Below, piece after piece: positions 7,064 through 13,836 of a stretch of DNA of 64,000 bases. The notes below the pieces were generated by a model. The model saw only the letters and a list, made by a program, of their open reading frames with translations, made no database searches and had not been told where the DNA came from. Every line of letters starts with the position of its first letter. Position 1 is the stretch's first letter. Position numbers and translations under genes: made by a program. The DNA comes from Streptomyces sulphureus DSM 40104 (GTDB lineage: Bacteria > Actinomycetota > Actinomycetes > Streptomycetales > Streptomycetaceae): assembly GCF_000381025.1 (NCBI RefSeq), contig NZ_KB905816.1, positions 558,001-622,000 of the forward strand, in the 5' to 3' direction.

Positions 7064-9231
7064 GCCATCACGACACCACGGGAGGAGCCCCGGCTCCCCG
7101 CTCGCACACCGAGCCGGCCGACGACCAACTCGCGCTGGAGCGCACCCACGCCCGCAAGTGCCGCGCCGCCGCAGCGGCTGCCGCCTCCGCGGCGGCCCGC
7201 AGAGTCGACGAGGGGGCCGGCGTCCTGGCCGGCGAAGGCGTCTCCGGAGACGGCGCCGGCGCTGAAGCCCTCGGCAGGTATCTGCGCGGTCAGGCAAGGG
7301 ACCTCGGCGAGGAGACGGGCGGCCCACCGTTCTTCGGCAGCCTCCACTACTTGGAGACGCCGCAGGCCGGCGAACACGCGGGAGAGCGCTACCACATCGG
7401 CCGCCGGCGCATCGCCGAGCACCCCGCGGCCGCACCGCTCGTCGTCGACTGGCGCGCCCCCGTCTCCCGCGCCTTCTACCAGGCCACCGCGCAGAAGCCG
7501 GCCGGTGTGCAGCGTCGCCGCAGATACGGCTGGAGGCCGGGAGCCCCGGGCGAGCCCGATTCCCTCACGGCGCTGGAGGACGAACTCCTCGGCGAGAGCG
7601 GGGAGTCGACGCCGGGCAGGCTCGTGGCGAAGGAACTGGAGCGTCCACGGGTCGGCCCCATGCGGGACATCGTGGCGACGATCCAGCCCGACCAGGACGA
7701 CCTGGTCCGCGCCCCCCTCACCAAGTCCCTCTGCATCCAGGGAGCGCCGGGCACCGGGAAGACCGCCGTCGGCCTGCACCGCGCTGCGTACCTGCTCTTC
7801 GCGCACGCGAGCCGGTTGCACAGGGGCGGCCTGCTGGTCGTCGGGCCCAACCCCCGGTTCCTCGACTATATCGCCCAAGTCCTGCCCGCCCTGGGCGAGT
7901 CGGGCGTCAGCCAGCACACCGTCGCGGACCTCGTGGCACCCGAGGGGTTCGCCGGGCCGACGGCCGAGGAGGGTGCGGAGGCGGCACGCGTCAAGCACTC
8001 CCCTGCTTTCGCCGAGGTGCTCAGGCAGGCCGTCCACGCGCACCTGCGCCCTCCCACCGAGCCGCTCGCCGTACCGGACGGCGCGTACACCTGGCGGCTG
8101 CCGGCAGAGGAACTGCACCGGATCGTGACGGAGACGGCAGCGCGCGAGATGCCCTACGAGGCGGGGCGCGAGGCCGTCCGTACCGCGGTCTGTGCGGCCC
8201 TGCGCAGCCTGGCGGAACAGCGCACAGGTCCGCGGGGCACCGCCTGGCTACGGAGGATGGGCTCCTCGAAACCCGTCAAACGGCTGCTCGACGAGTGCTG
8301 GCCGAAGCTGCGGCCGCAGCGTCTCCTCGCCCGACTCCTCACGGACGAGGGCGAGTTGGCCGCGGCGGCCTCCGGGCACCTCTCGGCGGCCGAGCAGGGG
8401 GCGGTGCTGCGCAAGGGCGGTGGGAGGGGCCGTCCGGCGGACCGGTGGACGGCTGCCGACCTGCTGCTCCTCGACGAGCTCGAGGGCCTGCTGCACCGCT
8501 CGGAAACGAGCCTCGGACACCTGATCGTCGACGAGGCGCAGGACCTCTCGCCGATGGAGTGCCGCGCGCTGGCCCGACGCAGCAGGTTCGGCTCGCTCAC
8601 CGTCCTCGGGGACCTCGCCCAGGGCACGACCCCCTGGGCGGCGCGGAGTTGGGAGGAGCAGCTCCTCCACCTCGGCGCACCGGGAGCGGACGTCGTGCCG
8701 CTGACGACGGGTTTCCGGGTGCCCGAGGCGCTCACCGCCGCGGCGAACGCGGTGCTCGCGACACTCGACGTACCGGTACCGCCCGCGCGTTCACTGCGCG
8801 GAAGCGGACGTCTGCGCGTGCGCCGCTCGGCGCGGCTCGCGGAGGCAGCGGTGGACGCGGTGCGCAGGGCGCTGACGAGCGACGGCTCGGTCGCTGTGAT
8901 CGCGGCACCGGAGCGGCTCGCGGAGGTGCAACGCGCCCTGGCGGACGCGCAGTTGTCCGCCTCCCCCACAGGAGCGACGAGCACCGCGGTGCGGGTGACC
9001 GCCGTCGCGGCCGACTCCGCCAAGGGGCTGGAGTTCGACCACGTCGTGCTCGTCGAGCCCGCCGAGGTGCTGGCGGCGGACGCGCGGAGCGGAGGCCGAC
9101 ACCTGTACGTGGCGGTGACGCGCGCGGTCTCGGGACTGGAGCTGGTGCACCGGGCGCCGCTGCCCGAGTGCCTTGCACACGCCCGGAGTTGCCGAATCAG
9201 CACCGAGCGGGGACCGTTCCCGGGCGACTAG
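7060..9231 (+). CDS. helR: HelR/HelD-like RNA polymerase recycling motor ATPase
   Basis: 723 residues, superfamily I helicase-like. N-terminal coiled-coil-forming region, then the HelD/HelR signature (GPPFFGSLHYLE, ERYHIGRRRI, PLVVDWRAPVSRAFY) around residues 85-150. Walker A is GAPGTGKT near 228-235, Walker B/DEAQD near 490. A UvrD-like C-terminal block (DSAKGLEFDHVVLVEP, LYVAVTRAV) closes it. Characterised HelD/HelR proteins pull stalled RNA polymerase off DNA, and some actinobacterial HelR proteins protect RNA polymerase from rifamycins. The GTG at 7060 overlaps the TetR stop. I looked for the rifamycin-associated element upstream and did not find it, so a drug-resistance role is only a possibility. 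Confidence 0.85.
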   Translation: MSHHDTTGGAPAPRSHTEPADDQLALERTHARKCRAAAAAAASAAARRVDEGAGVLAGEGVSGDGAGAEALGRYLRGQARDLGEETGGPPFFGSLHYLETPQAGEHAGERYHIGRRRIAEHPAAAPLVVDWRAPVSRAFYQATAQKPAGVQRRRRYGWRPGAPGEPDSLTALEDELLGESGESTPGRLVAKELERPRVGPMRDIVATIQPDQDDLVRAPLTKSLCIQGAPGTGKTAVGLHRAAYLLFAHASRLHRGGLLVVGPNPRFLDYIAQVLPALGESGVSQHTVADLVAPEGFAGPTAEEGAEAARVKHSPAFAEVLRQAVHAHLRPPTEPLAVPDGAYTWRLPAEELHRIVTETAAREMPYEAGREAVRTAVCAALRSLAEQRTGPRGTAWLRRMGSSKPVKRLLDECWPKLRPQRLLARLLTDEGELAAAASGHLSAAEQGAVLRKGGGRGRPADRWTAADLLLLDELEGLLHRSETSLGHLIVDEAQDLSPMECRALARRSRFGSLTVLGDLAQGTTPWAARSWEEQLLHLGAPGADVVPLTTGFRVPEALTAAANAVLATLDVPVPPARSLRGSGRLRVRRSARLAEAAVDAVRRALTSDGSVAVIAAPERLAEVQRALADAQLSASPTGATSTAVRVTAVAADSAKGLEFDHVVLVEPAEVLAADARSGGRHLYVAVTRAVSGLELVHRAPLPECLAHARSCRISTERGPFPGD

Positions 9232-9392
9232 CGCCCGGTGGCGCCCGGCTCGGTCAACTCCCGCAGCCACGACGGCTCTTCGGCGATCTCCAGCAGAAGA
9301 ACGAGTCTGGTCAGCGGGTGGTCCCAGGCCGGCTCGCCCGACTCGGGGAGAGCACCCGCAGCGAGGGTGCCTTCGGTGCTCGATGAGGTCAC
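9228..9392 (-). CDS. Small hypothetical protein, 54 residues
   Basis: A short leftward frame starting at GTG 9392 with AGGAG five bases upstream. Its TAG stop shares the CTAG at 9228-9231 with the stop of helR. The peptide is acidic and amphipathic, with a central LTRLVLLLEIAEEPSWLRELTE segment (given here only to mark residues 28-48) that looks helical. No domain is recognised. Third codon positions are mostly G/C but include several A/T codons, so coding is likely rather than certain. The good ribosome site and exact convergence with helR are the main support. Confidence 0.55.
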   Translation of the reverse strand: MTSSSTEGTLAAGALPESGEPAWDHPLTRLVLLLEIAEEPSWLRELTEPGATGR

Positions 9393-9482
9393 TGGGGCTC
9401 CTGTCGAAGTACGGAGGCTTCAGCTCCGTTGTGCTGCCGGAGCACGGGTCTGCACAACTGCGCGCGTCATTCTCCCGGTTGC

Positions 9483-9526
9483 GTACTTACTTCTGCAAGC
9501 ACATCTGTACTTACAGATGCAAGAAC
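9483..9526 (+). promoter_or_regulatory. Tandem operator-like repeat upstream of the DUF397 gene
   Basis: GTACTTACnnnTGCAAG occurs twice, at 9483-9499 and 9507-9523 (24-nt period, about two and a quarter helical turns). Between them CATCTGTA-CT-TACAGATG (9502-9519) is a perfect dyad. The site lies 115-160 nt before the DUF397 start. Related TGCAAG pairs occur before the ATPase at 56272. Confidence 0.5.
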
Positions 9527-9640
9527 GCTCCGCTGTGCCACAGTGTTGCCACGTCGGGAGGCCGGGCGTCCCCATCGTCCGTCCTCCGGCGTCGTTCCAC
9601 CACGTCGCTGCACGACAGCACGAGAGCCAGGGAGACGAAC

Positions 9641-9895
9641 ATGCAGACGTACAACGGCATCCCGGCCACCCAACTCACCGACGCCGCCTGGCGGAAGAGC
9701 CGCCGGAGCAACCCGAACGGGAACTGCGTGGAGCTGGCCCCCTTGGAGGGCCGGTCGGAGGGCCGCCAGGTGGCGGTGCGCAACTCCCGCTACCCCTCGG
9801 GGCCCGCGTTGGTGTACCCCGCCGGCGAGCTCGCGGCTTTCCTCCGAGGAGCGAAGGACGGGGAGTTCGACGATCTCCTCCGGGCCGGCGCCTGA
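9641..9895 (+). CDS. DUF397 domain protein
   Basis: 84 residues with the DUF397 signature: a W-R-K-S-R-R-S box near residue 18 followed by NGNCVELA and RQVAVRNSRYPSGPALVY, and a C-terminal FLRGAKDGEFD. These small actinomycete proteins are usually encoded beside XRE-DUF5753 regulators and anti-sigma-like ATPases (the WhiJ/AbaA type loci) and are thought to partner the XRE protein. Here such an XRE gene follows 271 nt downstream in the same direction. The ATG has GGGAGA 8 nt upstream. A perfect hairpin at 9938-9968 follows, so it is probably transcribed alone. Confidence 0.88.
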   Translation: MQTYNGIPATQLTDAAWRKSRRSNPNGNCVELAPLEGRSEGRQVAVRNSRYPSGPALVYPAGELAAFLRGAKDGEFDDLLRAGA

Positions 9896-9937
9896 CCGAA
9901 GGCGGTCGCCTGTGACCGCGGACGGCTGATCCACGGA

Positions 9938-9968
9938 ACCGGGGAGGTACAAGGCTTACCTCCCCGGT
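9938..9968 (+). terminator. Strong hairpin after the DUF397 gene
   Basis: ACCGGGGAGGTA and TACCTCCCCGGT form a perfect 12-bp stem around a 7-nt loop, 42 nt after the stop. No T-run follows. It fits an intrinsic terminator separating DUF397 from the XRE gene. Confidence 0.65.
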
Positions 9969-9989
9969 ACCGCCGAGGCAAGTCGGCTC

Positions 9990-10028
9990 GTGCCTCTGCC
10001 ACATGCTGTGCGACAGTGGCAGAGGCAC
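9990..10028. promoter_or_regulatory. 13-bp perfect inverted repeat upstream of XRE gene
   Basis: GTGCCTCTGCCAC, a 13-nt spacer, then GTGGCAGAGGCAC. It is 139 nt before the XRE start and distinct from the preceding terminator. A long dyad with one turn between arms suits a dimeric regulator; it could also fold as a leader hairpin. Confidence 0.5.
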
Positions 10029-10166
10029 ACGCAACGAACAGGTGTGTACCGCGACTTGGCACGGTGGCAGACTTCGTGGCCACCGGGCGATCCCCGGCGG
10101 CACGAGCCTCCGATCCGCAAGGCCGGCCCGGTCGGGGACGGAGCAGAGGTGGAGTCAGGAGAGCCG

Positions 10167-11078
10167 ATGGCAGCAGAGCAGGAAAGGGACCTCACCGCAG
10201 CGGCCGGACGCCTCTCCGACCACCCAAGGGGCGGCCCCACCATCCTGCGGATCATCCTCGGCACCCAACTCCGCCGCCTCCGCGAGTCGTTGGGCATCTC
10301 GCGGGAGGCCGCAGGCGACGCCATCCGCGGCTCGCACGCCAAGATCAGCCGCCTCGAACTCGGCCGCGTCGGCTGCAAGCAGCGCGACGTCGAGGACCTG
10401 CTCACCTTCTACGGCGTGCGCGACGCCGCCACTCGTGAGCAGTACCTCGCGCTCGCCCGCCAGGCCGGCAGCCCCGGCTGGTGGCAGAAGTACAGCGACG
10501 TCATGTCGCCGTGGTTCGACCGCCTCATCGGGCTCGAAGAGGCGGCCTCGATCATCCGCATGTACGAAGTCCAGTTCGTCCCGGGGCTGTTGCAGACCCC
10601 GGAGTACGCGCACGCGGTGATCAGACTCGGCCATCCCAGAGCGGACGAGCACGAGATCGAGCGCCGCGTCGAGCTGCGGACGCAGCGCCAGTCGATCCTG
10701 GAGCGCGGCAGCGGCCCGAAGCTGTGGGCCGTCGTCGACGAGGCCGCGCTGCGGCGGCCCCCGGGCGATCCGAGGGTGCTGCGCGACCAGATCCGCCACC
10801 TGCTGGAGATCACGACGCAGACGGACGTCACCCTCCAGATCGCCCCCTTCCGGCTCGGCGGCCTCGCAGCCGCCGGCGGTCCGGTGACGATACTCAGGTT
10901 CACCGAGCCCGACCTGCCCGACATCGTCTATCTGGAACAGCTCACCTCGTCGCTCTACCTCGACAAGCGCGAGGAGGTGGAGAGCTACATGGCCGTCATG
11001 GACCGGCTCTGCGCCACCGCCGAACGCCCCGACAGGACGGCGCAGTTCCTGGAGCGGCTCCTCTCCGAGCTGACGTGA
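10167..11078 (+). CDS. XRE-family regulator with DUF5753 domain (WhiJ-like)
   Basis: 303 residues. A helix-turn-helix lies near residues 30-85 (LRESLGISREAAGDAIRGS, AKISRLELGR). The rest is the DUF5753 domain, marked by RLIGLEEAASIIRMYEVQF, VPGLLQTPEYA, an ERRVELRTQRQ block and LPDIVYLEQLTSSLYLDK. Such proteins are DNA-binding regulators of development and secondary metabolism in Streptomyces (WhiJ group). The ATG at 10167 follows AGGAGAG; an in-frame GTG at 10149 is less likely. It ends three bases before the convergent DUF574 methyltransferase. The neighbouring DUF397 gene is the probable functional partner. Confidence 0.88.
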   Translation: MAAEQERDLTAAAGRLSDHPRGGPTILRIILGTQLRRLRESLGISREAAGDAIRGSHAKISRLELGRVGCKQRDVEDLLTFYGVRDAATREQYLALARQAGSPGWWQKYSDVMSPWFDRLIGLEEAASIIRMYEVQFVPGLLQTPEYAHAVIRLGHPRADEHEIERRVELRTQRQSILERGSGPKLWAVVDEAALRRPPGDPRVLRDQIRHLLEITTQTDVTLQIAPFRLGGLAAAGGPVTILRFTEPDLPDIVYLEQLTSSLYLDKREEVESYMAVMDRLCATAERPDRTAQFLERLLSELT

Positions 11079-11081
11079 CGC

Positions 11082-11912
11082 TCAGGGGATGCGCGCGACG
11101 CCCCCGTACTCGTACCACTCGTCGTAGTTCTCGCGCGGCGCCAACTCACCGTCCGGGCGCCAGTCGTTGATCCGGCCCAGACCCGGCTCCAGGATCTCCC
11201 ACCCGTCGAAGTACCGTGCCACCTCGTGCTGTTGGCGCACCCGGCCCCAGTTGCCGCCCGTGCTGCGCTCCATGAAGTCGGTGACGAAGTCCCTTGTCCT
11301 CGCGGACTCGCTCACCAACTGGTTGATCACCACGAAGCTCCCCGACGGCAGCCGCTCGGCGACGCGTCGCACGAACCCGCCGGGGTCCGAGGAGTCCGGG
11401 ATGCAGTGGAGCACCGAGATGAAGAGCGCCGCCACCGGCTGCTCCATGTCGATGAGGCGCGTCACCTCCGGGTGCGCGAGGACCGCGTCGGTGTCGCGCA
11501 TGTCGGCCCGGACCACGCAGGTGCGGTCGTTCTCCTGGAGCAGCGCGCGGCCGTGCGCGAGGACGATGGGGTCGTTGTCGACGTAGACGACCCGGCACCC
11601 CGCGTCCACGTCCTGCGCCACCTGGTGCACGTTCTCCTGCGTCGGCAGCCCTGAGCCGTGGTCGAGGAACTGACGCACGCCGTACTCCTCCGCGAGGGCC
11701 CGCACGACCCGCTTGAGGAAGCGGCGGTTGTTCACAGCGAGTGGCCGGGTACTCGGCACGACCTTGTCGAGCTCGGCGACGGCCGCGCGGTCGACCGCGT
11801 AGTTGTCCTTGCCGCCGAGGTAGTGGTCGTACATCCGGGCCACGCTGGGGATGTTGACGTCCACCTCCGCCGTGGACTCCGTGACCTCGGAACTCTCCGG
11901 GTACTCCGGCAT
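11082..11912 (-). CDS. DUF574 SAM-dependent methyltransferase
   Basis: 276 residues of the actinobacterial DUF574 (Methyltransf_19) family. Visible marks are IPSVARMYDHYLGGKDNYAVDR near the N-terminus, the SAM-binding FLDHGSGLPT, VVYVDNDPIVLAHGRALL and the C-terminal EILEPGLGRINDWRPDG. The substrate of the family is not established; members often lie beside regulators. The start at 11912 has GAGGTG before it; an upstream frame to 12017 is not needed. A second, divergent member occurs at 20596. It is downstream of the ATPase gene at 12083 on the same strand with a 170-nt gap. Confidence 0.87.
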   Translation of the reverse strand: MPEYPESSEVTESTAEVDVNIPSVARMYDHYLGGKDNYAVDRAAVAELDKVVPSTRPLAVNNRRFLKRVVRALAEEYGVRQFLDHGSGLPTQENVHQVAQDVDAGCRVVYVDNDPIVLAHGRALLQENDRTCVVRADMRDTDAVLAHPEVTRLIDMEQPVAALFISVLHCIPDSSDPGGFVRRVAERLPSGSFVVINQLVSESARTRDFVTDFMERSTGGNWGRVRQQHEVARYFDGWEILEPGLGRINDWRPDGELAPRENYDEWYEYGGVARIP

Positions 11913-12082
11913 GCGCACCTCACTGTGCTCGCATCGGCTGTGATCGCCTGCCCGGGACCGGCCGTCCGAGGGAGCGCGACGGCGCTCAGCATGGCACGAC
12001 GCACGCCCCGCGAACACGCCAAGTACACGCGAGGGCGCGGAAATTCACGATCGGCGGCGGAACGGCGCGCGGACGCGTACCG

Positions 12083-12607
12083 TTACCCGCGGTCGCCCCC
12101 TGCTGTCGGCTCCGGCGCCGAGTCGAGCTCGGCCCAGACGATGCGTCCGGCCCCGCCTCCCGCGACGACACCCCACTCGCAGGCGACGGCGCCCACGAGC
12201 TGCAACCCGCGCCCGCCGAGCTCGTCGACCCCCGGCCGGCGCAACTGCGGCGTGACCCGCTCGGTGCCCTCGTCCGCCACCTCTATCCGCAGCCGGTCGC
12301 CGCGGATCTGCAGACAGCACAGAACGCGTCCGCTGTCGGTGTGGACGACGGCATTGGTGAAGAACTCGGAGATCACCAACTGCGCCGTGTACCCGAGCTC
12401 CTCGGGGAGGCCCCAGCTCTCGACCCTCTCCTCCACGCACGCACGGGCGCGCGCCACCGCCTCGGTGCGCGCGGGCAGTTCGAAGCCCTCGCTGAGCACG
12501 GGCGCATCCGCCGTCGGGACGTCCTTCCCCGCGCCCCCGGCCTGCTGCGGCACGGGAGCGGGGAGCTCGGACTGCGTGAAGGCCACGGACTCTTCGCCTT
12601 CCGGCAT
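12083..12607 (-). CDS. RsbW-like ATP-binding regulator (HATPase domain)
   Basis: 174 residues, a single histidine-kinase-like ATPase domain of the anti-sigma/serine-kinase type. Motifs are the N-box VISEFFTNAVVHT (near residue 85), the G1 box EVADEGTERV and the G2 GGRGLQLVGAVACEWGV. No sensor or phosphoacceptor domain is present. In Streptomyces these short ATPases accompany XRE-DUF5753 and DUF397 genes, and here it is divergent from the XRE gene at 12943. Target is unknown. It either phosphorylates or sequesters a partner regulator, by family analogy. Confidence 0.85.
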   Translation of the reverse strand: MPEGEESVAFTQSELPAPVPQQAGGAGKDVPTADAPVLSEGFELPARTEAVARARACVEERVESWGLPEELGYTAQLVISEFFTNAVVHTDSGRVLCCLQIRGDRLRIEVADEGTERVTPQLRRPGVDELGGRGLQLVGAVACEWGVVAGGGAGRIVWAELDSAPEPTAGGDRG

Positions 12608-12942
12608 ACCTGGCGGTTACCTGACGGGGGTCGGACGGTAGTGGACCGGCGCGGGCTTCACACGCCCGGGCGCCGGCGGATCGCAGCCTCCCGCAAGCGG
12701 ACAGGGCCGGCGGCCCTCCGGGCGTTGCGTGCGGTGCGGATACCGCAGCCTCATGAGCTGGGTCACGTATTTCACTATGCGTCGGTCTGTGACATATGGC
12801 AAGCGGAGTTCTGCAATTTGCAGAAACGCCTCCACAGCGTGGTCACGGCACTACGCGCATGCCAGACTCGACGCGGAGTCCGTCCGGTCCGCTCCCCGCC
12901 CTAGCCGGGAAGCGGGCGCCCTCACCAGCGAGGAGGAGCCTC
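12608..12942. other. Divergent regulatory region between ATPase and XRE genes
   Basis: No gene is supported. The part from 12760 to 12840 is A/T richer than its surroundings and holds a near-perfect palindrome (listed separately) plus a GTCAC/GTGAC pair near 12763 and 12789. Promoters for both flanking genes are expected here, but I cannot assign boxes firmly. Confidence 0.5.
12809..12825. promoter_or_regulatory. Palindrome TTCTGCAA-T-TTGCAGAA
   Basis: Two perfect 8-bp arms around one central base, in the divergent ATPase/XRE region. It shares TTCTGCAA with the repeat before the DUF397 gene (9491-9498), so it may bind one of the XRE proteins. Confidence 0.5.
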
Positions 12943-13821
12943 TTGCCGGAACCGCGCTCCTCACCGACCGTGGGCCAGATCGTCCTCGGGCTACGGCTCA
13001 AGGAGCTGCGAGAGCGCGCCGGGCGCAGCTTTGACGACGCCGCCCGGGCCCTCCGGGTCAACGCCACCACCGTGCGCCGCATGGAGAAGGCGGAGGTCGG
13101 CCTCAAGGCGCCCTACGTCGAGAAGCTGCTGCGCATCTACGGCGTCGGCGCGGAAGCGACGGCCCGGTTCCTCGCCGAGGTGGACGAGGCCAACAAGCCC
13201 GGCTGGTGGCACGAGCTGCGCGACGTGCTGCCGAGCTGGTCGAGCCGGTACCTCGGGCTGGAGCAGGAGGCGAGCCTCATCCGCTCCTACGAACCGCACT
13301 GCGTGCCCGGACTGCTCCAGACGCCCGCGTACGCGCGTGCCCTGCTGCGCGCCTCACACCCGCACGCGGGGCCGAGCGAACTCGACCGGCGGGTGGAGCT
13401 GCGCATGCGCCGCCAGCGCCTGCTCGGAGCCGGAGGCGGGCAGCCGGCAGGCAGCGGCCCCCGCGTGTGGTCCGTCCTGGAGGAACAGGTGCTGCGGCGA
13501 CGCGTCGGGGAGTCCGAGGTGATGCGCGGGCAGGTCGACCGCCTCGTCGAGGTCTGCACGTCGCTCCCGGAGGTGACCGTGCAGATCGTCCCCTTCTCCG
13601 CCGGTGCGCACCCCGCGATGTACGGACCCTTCCAACTCTTCCGGTTCGACATCCCCGAACTCCCCGACATCGTCTACACCGAGTCGCTCACCGGCGCCGC
13701 CTACCTCGACCAGCGGCGCGAGACGGCCGCCTACCTCGAGGCGCTCGACCGCCTCGGCGCCCTCGCCTCCCCGGCGGACGAGACGCCGTCGCTCCTCCGC
13801 GCTCTCCGACGCGACCTGTGA
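12943..13821 (+). CDS. XRE-family regulator with DUF5753 domain, second copy
   Basis: 292 residues from a TTG start chosen because AGGAGGAG lies 6-13 nt upstream and the family N-terminus (SSPTVGQIVLGLRLKELRE) follows at once. Helix-turn-helix at about 15-60 (RSFDDAARALRVNATTVRR), then DUF5753 with YLGLEQEASLIRSYEPHCV, VPGLLQTPAYARALL, ELDRRVELRMRRQ and LPDIVYTESLTGAAYLDQ. It is a paralogue of the XRE at 10167. It is divergent from the ATPase at 12083 and ends 15 nt before the convergent LCP gene. DNA target is probably the palindrome in its own upstream region (inferred). Confidence 0.87.
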   Translation: MPEPRSSPTVGQIVLGLRLKELRERAGRSFDDAARALRVNATTVRRMEKAEVGLKAPYVEKLLRIYGVGAEATARFLAEVDEANKPGWWHELRDVLPSWSSRYLGLEQEASLIRSYEPHCVPGLLQTPAYARALLRASHPHAGPSELDRRVELRMRRQRLLGAGGGQPAGSGPRVWSVLEEQVLRRRVGESEVMRGQVDRLVEVCTSLPEVTVQIVPFSAGAHPAMYGPFQLFRFDIPELPDIVYTESLTGAAYLDQRRETAAYLEALDRLGALASPADETPSLLRALRRDL

Positions 13822-13836
13822 GGCGCCGGCCGGGGC

